64,000 nucleotides of DNA. It comes from Holacanthus passer. Lineage: Eukaryota > Chordata > Actinopteri > Pomacanthidae. Below the pieces are notes generated by a model, which did no database searches, was not told the origin of the DNA, and saw only the letters and a list, made by a program, of their open reading frames with translations. Position numbers and translations under genes: made by a program. Below are positions 25,201-34,447 of the stretch, piece by piece; the first letter of the stretch is position 1; every line of letters begins with the position of its first letter. The stretch is taken from assembly GCA_025331565.1 (NCBI GenBank), contig JAFREQ010000035.1:5890001-5954000 (forward strand). The letters run 5' to 3'.

Positions 25201-26981
25201 TGCCTATGCAATGAAGGAGTACGGCTGGTCTCTGGAGAAAGCCTACAACTTTGTCAAGCAGAAACGGAGTATAGCTCAGCCAAATGCTGCTTTCATGAGA
25301 CAGCTGGCAGAGTACGAGGGAATCCTGGATGCGAGGTAAGCGGGTCTACAGTTTCACTCAGATTTGCACTTTGCTTAGCTACCTGCAGCCGCATTTACAG
25401 CTATGAGGTTTCATCTTGGGGGCTGTTACTAATTATACATAGCTGCTTTTTATAAAGCTAGTAGCCATTACATACTGCTGGCATCAAAAAATTGTAATGG
25501 TGGTTTGTGAAGCGTCACCTGTAAACAAAAGGACACTTTGCCTTCACAGTAAACAGCGCCATAACAAGCTATGGAGGCCTGAAACAGATGAGGAGGGATC
25601 AGACGATTTGCAAGCCTCTGGCCACAGCACTGGTGGAGAGGAGACGCCGGTGCTCAGAGAGGAAGAGGCCTGGGGAGGCTGCGGGGCATCTCCCTGCAGA
25701 GGTATGGGTCTGGAGATGGAGCCCCTTGACTCGCTTAACTATAATTATTACTTCAGACGTTTGTCAGACTCTGCACTAGACAGCGAGCCCTCCACCCCGG
25801 TGCGAGGTCCCCCTCTGCTGGGCATGGAAAGAGTTTTCATTGAGATTGAAGACGTGGAGAGGGATGCCCTGTTGGAGGACGAGGGTTTCCCCATGGCCCA
25901 TTTAGCCCTGCCTGGCGAAGGCACGGCAGCTCAGACGTGCGGCCGCCTCGACCCCTTGGAGGACATGAGACTTAGGCTCGAGTTCAGCACTCTGGAGGAA
26001 GAGGATGAGGAGGAGGCCAAGAAAGAGGAAGCTGAGATGGCAGCATTGGCTCAAACACCTGGAGGTTCAGATGGGAAGAAGGCAGGGGAGGAGGGCGAGA
26101 GGACGGAGGAGAGCCGGCTGGGCCTTGCCAACCTGAACACCAACAACAGCAACCGCCTAGCTGCCAAGCGCAGCTGCCCTGCAGCTTTTGACGTGAGTTC
26201 AAATATAGCTTTTAACTTGGGTCATGTTCTGTTTAACAATGTTTTTTAAAACTGCTCTCACGTCAGACATTTATGTGATGTTTGTAACTTTGCACTTTAA
26301 ATATTCTGCATGCCACTGACCATATCCTGTGTTCTGTTCTAATGTTACTCCATTTAGGACAGTGCTAGCACAGGAAACCCTTTAAAAGTAAAGCCCTCCT
26401 ATCAGTCCTGTAAAGACTGCCTGCGTCTACCACAAGGGCGCCGCTGTGACCGTCCAGCAGGAGGCCGTTCTCACCGCCTTAACCCCTCCCGCCACTGCAC
26501 TGTCCCCACCATATGCATAGATCCACCTGGGACCAATTTTGCCTCCACCCCAATTCTGCAGTCGCTGCAAGCTGCAGCTGTCCCACCCAACTTGGTCCAG
26601 CCCTGTAGTCCTCTCTACCGCTGTGCCACCTGCGCCCCTGGCGTCCCACCTGTCCTGCTAACCAGCCGCCAGAAACCGGTCTCACCCATGAGCTGTGAGG
26701 AGACGCCTCCAGACCGCGGCTCGGTGGAGACAGAGGACATGGACGAGCCACAGGGGGATGACGTGGGAGAACAAATATCAAGGGAGGGCGCGGGAGCCAT
26801 CAGTGCAACTTCTGCTGAAGGTTTAAAATTACAACCCGGTGGTGGGGTGGAGCTGCAGCTGCAAATGCCAGGACTGGGGATAGAATTTGGTCTGGAACTG
26901 ATGCGACAGAGGGCAGAACAGCTTGAGAAGCTACCAAGCTTGGGCATGGAGGACCAGCTCCCAGTGGGGACCCTGCCTTAA
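13289..26981 (+). CDS. ssh1: Slingshot protein phosphatase 1 (cofilin phosphatase)
   Basis: Fifteen coding exons: 13289-13369, 15620-15657, 19467-19567, 20962-21026, 21329-21450, 21544-21612, 22059-22124, 22602-22796, 23142-23235, 23624-23752, 23974-24020, 24550-24696, 25135-25335, 25550-26192, 26358-26981; total 2622 bases, 873 aa. The protein dephosphorylates Ser3 of cofilin/ADF, reactivating actin severing, and binds F-actin. Visible in order: MALVTLQRSPTPSAAS start; SLSESFFMVKGAALFLQQG; an SSH N-terminal region (about residues 70-240); a DEK-C-like segment (IRNELEQHMSCNLKEYKEF); and a dual-specificity phosphatase domain (about 310-450) with GSEWNASNLEEL, YILNVTREIDNFFPG and the active-site loop HCKMGVSRSAS (Cys395, Arg401). 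After it come SKQRHNKLW and the conserved FRRLSD. The C-terminus ends about 175 residues earlier than human SSH1 (1049 aa), without the KRSHSL-type 14-3-3 region. Introns 1 and 2 are long (2.2 and 3.8 kb) and repeat-rich. Confidence 0.93.
13443..13471. repeat. (TG)n microsatellite with CG interruptions
   Basis: TG-rich run interrupted by two CG steps, just inside ssh1 intron 1. Confidence 0.85.
13870..14440. repeat. Three-copy imperfect tandem repeat (~190 bp unit) in ssh1 intron 1
   Basis: Units starting near 13885, 14047 and 14268 share 'gtatcttattttctagcttt', 'tttgcaaaatg', 'gactttgtgg', 'aaatatggagcagcgccaga' and 'cttatcagtcaatatt'. Unit lengths are about 160-220 bases because internal segments ('aaatcccatttgcaaaa') are present only in copies 2 and 3. 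I do not recognise a known family. It is non-coding. Confidence 0.8.
14930..15001 (-). tRNA. tRNA-Asp (anticodon GTC), antisense in ssh1 intron 1
   Basis: Minus-strand sequence starts TCCTCGTTAGTATAGTGG, has the anticodon loop CTGTCAC (GTC) and the T-arm GGGGTTCGATTCCCC, and ends ACGGGGA plus discriminator G. The 7-bp acceptor stem, the D arm and the A-box-like and B-box (GGTTCGATTCC) promoters are intact. The anticodon stem has one apparent A-C mismatch (positions 30-40), with T-A replacing C-G at its base; the T stem has one G-T pair. A T6 run on the minus strand (14915-14920 as A6) lies about 10 bases downstream and could terminate RNA polymerase III. The differences from the usual vertebrate tRNA-Asp mean it may be a diverged or retro-copied gene. 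A LINE-3'-end-like motif (ctttatttgtccctcagtgg) lies next to it at 14886-14905. Confidence 0.82.
16146..16668 (+). mobile_element. Non-autonomous DNA-transposon-like element (family C), copy 1
   Basis: About 520 bases bounded by inverted ends: ATTCCAAAAAAGTTGGGAC at about 16155 and GTCCCAACTTTTTTGGAAT near 16643. It contains the internal landmark 'gaaaggttcatcctggaaag'. A second, oppositely oriented copy lies at 28333. It is an abundant fish family; a degraded open frame on the minus strand (starting MFFISPQLSQ) is shared by both copies but is broken soon after. It lies in ssh1 intron 2. Confidence 0.8.
17149..17172. repeat. (TG)n microsatellite
   Basis: TG run of 12 units in ssh1 intron 2. 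Confidence 0.9.
17673..17770 (+). CDS. ssh1: Candidate alternative first coding exon of ssh1
   Basis: An ATG-initiated frame of 32 codons plus 2 bases (MHLVVKPSHKGMFTVLPHF, then VEEAAVTQREICR) runs directly into a perfect GTAAGT donor at 17771. Its phase (2 bases left) is exactly that required by the acceptor of ssh1 exon 3 at 19467, yielding ...EICRI-LSESFFMVKG. The 300 bases upstream are GC-richer than the rest of the intron, as expected of a promoter/5' UTR, and contain a 36-codon upstream frame from 17461. Slingshot genes are known to use alternative N-termini; assigning this exon to ssh1 is inference from phase and position. Confidence 0.5.
20125..20310. mobile_element. Fish interspersed element (family A), in ssh1 intron 3
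   Basis: Starts 'accagtggtataatgtagct' and contains 'attccactacatttatttga' and 'cagctttagttactagttag', the standard wording of the family. Truncated and non-coding. Confidence 0.7.
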
Positions 26982-28135
26982 TACAACAGCCCTAGTGTGG
27001 ATGAGATGGAGGGGACGGGTTACTACTGCCTCCACCAGTTACACCAACGATGGCTGTGGGCCTTTCAGTGACTGCCGCTGTGGTGTCATACCAGAAACGA
27101 AGCTCAGCTTTGACCTGTACTGTCATGTCCTGGCACTGTAACAAGCTGCAACAGCCCTCTCTGCATTTACAGAGAGTGTCCTGTCATCGTCTGCTGGCAT
27201 TAAGATCCAGAAGAGGCTGGTTCTTTTGACTATACGCTAAAGACTTCAATGCTTCTGGCCAGGTAAGGACTGAAGACTTTCCCGTGTCCTCCACTTGTCC
27301 CTCAGACCTGACTGATCTGGTCTCTTCTGAGCCTGCCGGCCCCACACCACATACAGGATCATCGCTCTTCCCCACGGCCCAGTGGAGATGAGCGTTATGC
27401 TGCCATTTTACCCTCAACAGACAGGTTTTGAATATTCCCCAGACAGAAGACAGTGTGCTTTCTAACTTCTGAGAAAGTTATAGGCAGCACTTTGATATTG
27501 ATGGAAAGAAGAATACCTGAAGTACCATGCTTCTGTCAGTGTACTGTACGTTTTTCAATCCAACTCATCAGCAGTGTTCATGAAGGAGCTCAGTGAATGT
27601 GTGCAGTTGAGCCCATTTGATTGCATTCGGTATCTCCTCATGTTGCCGCTGATGACTGAATCCTCACTTACCTTCACTTATATTTTTCCTGCCGCAGCTG
27701 CTTTTGCATTACGAGAGGGCATTTCATGTGAAAGCATACTAATTTTTAAAAAAAGGATGTGAGCATACGTGAGCCTTTTTATGCCTCTTTGTAAAGCATC
27801 GTACCTCGGACCACAAGCATCTCGGGACTGTTTTGGTCAAAGACTGTTTTGTTGTCTCTGCTCAGTGGCGGGTTCACCCCGACCTCCTCCGTTAATGTAA
27901 TCATGTACTTAAAGCGCTCACTTTAGCCCATGCATGACTTTGCAGTATTACACAACATATCTTCGACAGAAAACATGTTAAATTTAGGTTAATTTTCACA
28001 TTTTTGAAATATTGAAAAAAATTTGGCATTCAAATTTGTCACTGTAAGTGACAACAAAATGCACAATTATAAAATGGATGGATTGAATCTAAACCCTCAT
28101 CTTATTCAGGAAAGAATGACAAAAGAATAAAAAAA
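26982..28135 (+). other. ssh1 3' UTR
   Basis: Sequence after the TAA remains moderately GC-rich to about 27900, then becomes AT-rich. The first plausible AATAAA is at 28126-28131. I searched all three plus frames after the stop for the missing C-terminal Slingshot motifs and saw none, so a simple frameshift is not the reason the protein is short. Confidence 0.5.
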
Positions 28136-28332
28136 TAGTTTCAGTTGTTGGAAAATATTACATTCATTCAGATGTTAAGAAACATTCACAAGCCTAAATG
28201 TAAATTTCTTTTCGATTCCTGATGTAACCAAAGCCATATCATGTTGCCAGGTCAGTTAATCACCTGAATGATTTTAGATGGCAAAGAAACTCAACACAGT
28301 TTTGTTTTGATATATTGTACATACTTTTCTTA

Positions 28333-28860
28333 CAACTCTGATTCCAAAAAAGTTGGGTGGCTGCATAGAAGCTAAATATAAACAGAATGCTATCATTTGC
28401 AAACGAACTGTGTTTACTGACAACGGTTTTACAAAGTGTTCCCATGTAGAAATCTCATTCATACAATCATGTGTTTGACAAAGTGGTGAACTTCTCTCCA
28501 TCCTTGCTTGTGAACGACTGAGCCTTTCCAGGATGAACCTTTCCTACCCAATCATGATACTATCACCTGTTACCAATTAACCTGTTTACCTGTGGAATGA
28601 TCCAAACAGGTGTTTTTCATCAGTCCACAACTTTCACAGTCTTTTGTTGCTCCTGTCCCAACTTGTTTGACACATGTTGCTGCCATCAAATTCAGAATAA
28701 GCAGATATTTACAAAAATCAATGAAGTTGATGAGGTCAAACATTACAAATAGTGTTGTACTTTTTTCAACTAAGTGTACGTCAAAAAGAATGAGCAAATG
28801 ATCACATTCTGTTTTATTTGTGTTTAAAACAGCATCCCAACTTGATTAGAATCAAGGTTG
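28333..28860 (-). mobile_element. Non-autonomous DNA-transposon-like element (family C), copy 2
   Basis: Inverted relative to the copy at 16146. Left end 'ctgattccaaaaaagttggg', right end 'catcccaacttgattagaat', with the shared core 'cctttccaggatgaaccttt'. The right terminal repeat is more eroded. Located just past the 3' end of ssh1. Confidence 0.8.
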
Positions 28861-31738
28861 TGCTCGCTTACCCAGCCTGCATCTGGGTAGTCATTTATCT
28901 AAGAGGCTGTCATGGTAAACGTGGCTCACTCAGTTAAGTTTTTGGTCACATGTTGAAAAACCGTAGGCTACCTTTCCCTAAACACAAACGTTTGCAAAGG
29001 CACATTAATCATGTATAGATTTAGCACTTGAGCACAACTCTACTATCCATTCACACAATTCAGATCTATAGCTGTGTTTAATCAAATTAATTTGAGAACA
29101 CTATAGCAGAAATACAGACATCAAAAGTAAAAAAAAAAATCTACAATATGCTTCAAAGAAGTAGTTACATCCTTGTGAGTGCAGTTTATTTGATCTAATA
29201 ATCATCAGACAGCATCTGCTGTTGATTTGTTGATAATTTAGTTTTTGTGAAATTAAATAAAGCTCTAATTATTATTCCAACTTTCAAATTACCAAATGAA
29301 ATATTTCTATTTGCAGTGTGAAAATTAGAAATTAATTAACAATACAAGATTTCATTTATCTTAAATGTAGCCTAACAAGAAAATTGCAAACCCTTACAGG
29401 TCTTTGACATCTCAAACACTCTTTAGACTTTTCATTTTGTCCATGTTTAGTCAGCTTGAGGCATGTTTCATTCAAATTGTGCCACAAATCCAAAGTTGCT
29501 TGCCACAGGGTGTTATTCTGCAAGTTCTTCTTTTTGCTTGATGTTGTGTTCTCGGTATTTTTTGGCACGCTGGGTGTGCTAGAATGGTACTGAATGATGC
29601 CTGTTTGTATGCAGGAAAAAGCACATGCAAGTGTTAATATTGTGTTTCAAGATCTGAGTGCTTCGGAAGAAATGAAAACTGTGCAAAGGATGAATGCAAA
29701 TTACTTACTCCTTCTTTAACCACGGGGTTATTGTATATTGTTTTGTAGATTTTTGGTTTTTATTTAGTTAGATTGGTAGAAACTTCGACAACAATGCATT
29801 CTCTGTTCCTTCTCCTCCCTTAACTGGATCCCAGAGAGCTGCAGGTTTGCTCCACTAGTTAGATTTAAATAATTTGCTTTCGCCTTTAACCTGTTCTTCC
29901 CCTCACATGGCCATTTGAGCATGATCAGGCACTTAAAGTTGTTGGCGGCATCTGATGCCAACACATTTGAAATAGAACCAATTCAAACAGAAAAAAGTGA
30001 CAATTGCCATAAAGTTGTTATTAATAATAAATATTGCAGCTATAAGAATTAAGAAATAGAAAGTTGAAAAGTGGAAAGCTTGCTGGAAAGAATATTTTGG
30101 GGGGAAATATGCATTTGCTTTGTTGCCGAGAGTGAGAAGATCTCAGGAACTGGTTATCTTATTTTAGCAGACTGGAAACTAGAGGTGCTGTTAGGCGGAC
30201 ATTCTTTAACCTTTGGACACGCTAGCTCTCTTTATGCTAAGCTAAGCTAACCGGCTGCTGGCTGTAGCTTCATATTTACTGACAGACATGAGCAATGGTA
30301 TCGATCTTGTCATCTAACTCTCAGCGAGAAAGCAAATAAGCATATTCCTGTAAAATGTTGAACTGCTCCTTTAATGCATTATTAATACAATTCTAATTTA
30401 AGTCAGTTGTTCTTGGTATGGCGACGATCTCAACAGGTGGGCCTGATCCGTGTGTGATGTTACGAGCACTAAATCCTTCTATTTGCGTTACCAGACCACA
30501 GCACAACGTTTGGTTTGTTTGCTTCATGTTTTGAATTTGTTTTTTGTATTTAAGTGCCTTAACCTTGGCCTTAGCTCCATCATAAAGCATCACAGGCATT
30601 GCAGACTTTCTGTGAGTGTGTTGATGGTCTGGCTTTTTGTACATTACTTACCCTCACTCCCAATAATAACCACGCTCTTTTGCAATGTATAACTCGGCAC
30701 ATAATTAACGTATGCAAACACACACACACACACTCTCACACGAGCTCATGCACAGCAGCCTCCTCTGCCCCAACACACACATACGTACTTGATGGACTTC
30801 CATTTATTAATAGCCTATAATAATATTGTATTTGTTTGATATTGTTGAAACTTGTGGTACACTGTATTGGTTCAATAGCTGGCTGACGAACCTTACTTGC
30901 TGGAATGAGAACTATCATTTACATTCAAACATTAGATAGGATTGATTTAAGTCTTTGAAATTTACCAGTCTGTATATATTTTTCTCTACAATTTGCTATT
31001 GAGTACATTAGCTTGCAGATGTGGCCAATATTAAGAAAAGCACTGATAAACGCTACTGTGTATTGAGACGTGCTCATGATTAAGTTCTCGTGTTTGTACC
31101 ACAGCAAAAAATGACTTTGGGCCTTCTCTAATTTAGGCAAATGTCTTCAGGCTCTATTAAAAAATGGCAATGATGGGATTTTTTTATTGCATTATTCCCA
31201 GGCAGCAGGCATCAAACCGACAATCCTACTTAAGAGCCACACACTGAGGACTTTGTGCAGAAGAATATTGAGATATATTGTAAGTTAAAGGGGGATCCAG
31301 GCATTTGTAGAGTATTTATAGAGCACAGGTCTGCCCCAAAGCATGCAAGGTGGAGACAAGTGGAAAAATGTAGAACATGAAAATCCTACCTGGGAGTAAG
31401 ATTTTGTTACGTTAATTGTTTTTTTGTTAACTTTTGTGTACTGTACTGTACATTGCCAATGTTCATGTGTAATGCACTTTTTTTTACATTTTGTTAAAAT
31501 GATGTCCAGTCTAATGTTTATCATGGAAATAAACCATTTCCTCTGCATTATCTGTTTATTCAGCGAAGTTGACTGTTTTCATTGTGTTTATAGAATTTGG
31601 TGCAAAATGATCTAGAATCTTAAAATTTTACTGTGTCTGAAAAATGTACTTTTTTTTTTTTAAACATACCTTTATTGTTGTACATGTTTGATCATACGAA
31701 TCGCTCTGTCTGCCTCTGGCCTTACTTGCTCTTGTAGT
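28861..31738. other. Intergenic, AT-rich, no gene seen
   Basis: No exon-like open frame with splice sites is visible on either strand. It contains the repeat at 30060-30373 and a short (CA)n near 30717-30733. Short open frames are at chance level for the base composition. Confidence 0.6.
30060..30373. mobile_element. Fish interspersed element (family D, 'gctaagctaagctaacc')
   Basis: Contains 'tatgctaagctaagctaacc', 'gctgctggctgtagcttcat', 'tttactgacagacatgag' and 'catctaactctcagcgagaa', and ends with 'atgttgaactgctcctttaa'. This wording recurs throughout percomorph genomes and is the best single indicator of the host lineage here. Confidence 0.7.
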
Positions 31739-31741
31739 TAA

Positions 31742-31897
31742 ATGGACAGGGCAGAGAGCACTCTTATTGAATTAGTCAAATTAAGTCAGTCTGACATCAC
31801 GGGCCAGGTTACAGCTGAAGGACAAGATCTCCCAGAAAGACCAAGTCCAACAGGACAACGGGCAGGCAGAGCATCAGTTTGGAAGCATCAGCCTCAG
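31742..31897 (+). other. Candidate orphan exon or upstream ORF before the 34448 gene
   Basis: A good acceptor (pyrimidine tract then TTGTAG at 31733-31738) is followed at once by an ATG in fair Kozak context and 52 open codons (MDRAESTLIELVKLSQSDIT...). A perfect GTAAGT donor at 31898 cuts the frame just before its stop. Joined to the acceptor at 34432-34433, its phase does not match the 34448 frame, so it is either 5' UTR with an upstream ORF, or an exon joined through one I cannot see. Product unknown. Confidence 0.3.
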
Positions 31898-34433
31898 TAA
31901 GTGTCCTACCTATAATCTGTGATGATTTTATGTCAGTGTGACTAGTTTATTAGATAACTTTCAAAACGGCACATAGTTAAGTTGTTGAAGAGGAGAATAT
32001 TTTGTATTGATTGCCATGGTAAGCAGTAACAGCAACAACAGGTCAGGAGGAGAATTTAAATGTTAAAGCTGTGTTAAAAGTCAACATTTTCTACCTCATT
32101 AATAGAAGAATCTTAATTTAAGGTGTCCAGAAGTGACATTTCTGTATGTGGTGATACTTATTATGAGCTGGCACACTGCATAAATCCATCGTGCCATCAT
32201 AAAGTAGCAGCATTTATCTTTTTATGACTCTAAGTCCAGCTGTGAAAATTTTACTGTCAAACTAGATTGTGTGTCTGAGTATCATGCTGTCAAACCAAGT
32301 ATTTAAATTTGAGCTTATTACATGCACGTAATGCTCTAAAGGAAAGGCAAAGTATTCTGACTGGAAAAACAAAACCTATCCTGAGAGTGGACTTATGGTT
32401 TGTGTACTCAAAGTCGCACATCTCTGATAAACTATGCGCTTTGTGTTGGAAGCGTGAGCGACACAAGAATGGGAAATGGAAAGAGAGACAGAGCAATATG
32501 AAGGAGGGACTTTCACAAGCCAATGTCACAGATGCCTCCCACTGTTGCCATCATAGCACATCCATCCCAAAATAACACTTCAGATACACTGAAGCTGCAA
32601 GCGCACGCATCTGTGGAGTTGTTGGATTGTTGTGAGCAACATTATACCGGAAAACCATAGCTACAGATTTACAATGTCAGCTGGTTATAAATGAGAGCTC
32701 TTATAAAGTTAAAGGAACCAGGTGAGGGACAGAAGAAAGCTCAGTATAATCAGTGAGGTGCTGGTCAAAAAGCAGGTAATGTAAAAGATTCAAAGGGGCT
32801 TTCTGTACATCAAACTCAGCTCTGGACCAATTTCAAACTTCTTGATATATATTAAAACCAAAATTCTACTTGTGAATGTATGATATAGAGCAGTTGTTCC
32901 TAGCCTTTCTTGTTGCCCCCGCAGCCCTGTCAGATGAACCCAAGTACCCCTTCATTGACACCACTACTTATCTAATCCATTCATACATTACTGTTTCAAC
33001 TGTTTATCCATTATTTTTAGTTTTTTCAACCATTTATCACTTTAGCCAAACGTTACATTCTCTGATTGCTTGCTGACTGGATTTCGTGCATGTTGTTTTC
33101 AGATGTTACAGCTGGCTCAATATGTGGATGTTTTTTTTTTATAAACTTGTAATTTCTATTTTTCAAATTAATTGAGCTGCTCCACAATCTTTCCACTCAC
33201 TCGGGTTGTAGAGATCAAGAACCATAACTTATAGATGTACAATAGTTACGCTTTCGAGGGGTATGGTTTCATTTACGTTCCGTGGACGAGCGGGTTGGTT
33301 AAATAGACAAGCTTGAAAGAGATGAAGTGCCACTCAACGCCTCTCAGGCTTGAAATAGCTTAAAGCAGCAGAGCGCATGATTGCAGATGCAAGGTGAAGA
33401 GGTTTAGTCACCTCTCCTTCCTCACTCATCCCTCAGCCGACAAAAATCAAAGAACGTCAGTTTAGGATTTGACTCATCTGGATTAACTTAAGCGAATGCT
33501 CCCGCACAGCCTACCTGGTGTAACAATGCTTGTGCACATATATTAACTTGTTTGTGAGCTAAAAATACTCAGAATCCACATGCCGCTTTTAAGTCCGTTA
33601 AGCCGTTTTCCCTTTGTAATAATATCTCTTCCACCATCCATCATGTCGGTGGTTAAACTCTGTTCTCATCGAGCCCCAGGCAAACAATTAAGTTCAGAAG
33701 TCAGAGCGCTTGTGACTTGAATCACGTATTCCAGGTGACCTTTCTGTAGACCCCGTAACCAAAACAACCATAAACATTCAGATAGTTTGAAGGGAGGAGC
33801 ACATGAGACAGACAGGCCTTGTCTCAGAACTCAGTAATTGACAGGGCATGATGTCTCACACTGTGCTGACGTGTTTACAAAATGAGTTATTAGACTCACA
33901 AATTCTACAATTTCATTTAGCTTTTATCCAAAGTGACGTACATCTGAGAGTTAATACAAGAAAAATTATGTAATCCACTCATTTATTTGGTTTCAGAGAG
34001 CATCAAAATGATTTTAAATGATTTATAGTTCATGTATTTGGCAGCATTTATTAGCTCACAATTTCTCTGAGCTTATTATGATATGACCTTGGCACCTGGT
34101 GGCCGACCTCTTATCTCACTTGTCTTGTTTCCTTTTTGGCCTCCTGACTCACTGGCAGCAGTCAGACCAGCTTTAATTATAGCCACCACTGCATTCCTGC
34201 CCGACAGAATAGGGAGAGATAGATAGAGAGACCTTGGTGGGGCAAGTGTGAGCCGTATAGAAGAAAATACAAAAATAGAGAAACATTCAAGATTGTTAAA
34301 AATAGACATCAATGGCTGTTGAGTGATTTCATTTCATCGGGATGGGGAGGCAAGTCATCCTCATTACACCATTGTGACTTATAAATCCACTGCTGTGCTA
34401 TGACATTTGTCTCTCTCTTGTCCTAATGCTAAG
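31898..34433. other. Intron or intergenic DNA upstream of the 34448 gene
   Basis: 2.5 kb without a supported exon. A degraded interspersed repeat lies around 32885-33010 ('cctagcctttcttgttgccc' and 'cttcattgacaccactactt', wording seen elsewhere in fish). Nothing else recognisable. Confidence 0.5.
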
Positions 34434-34447
34434 GCAGAACAACAGCC

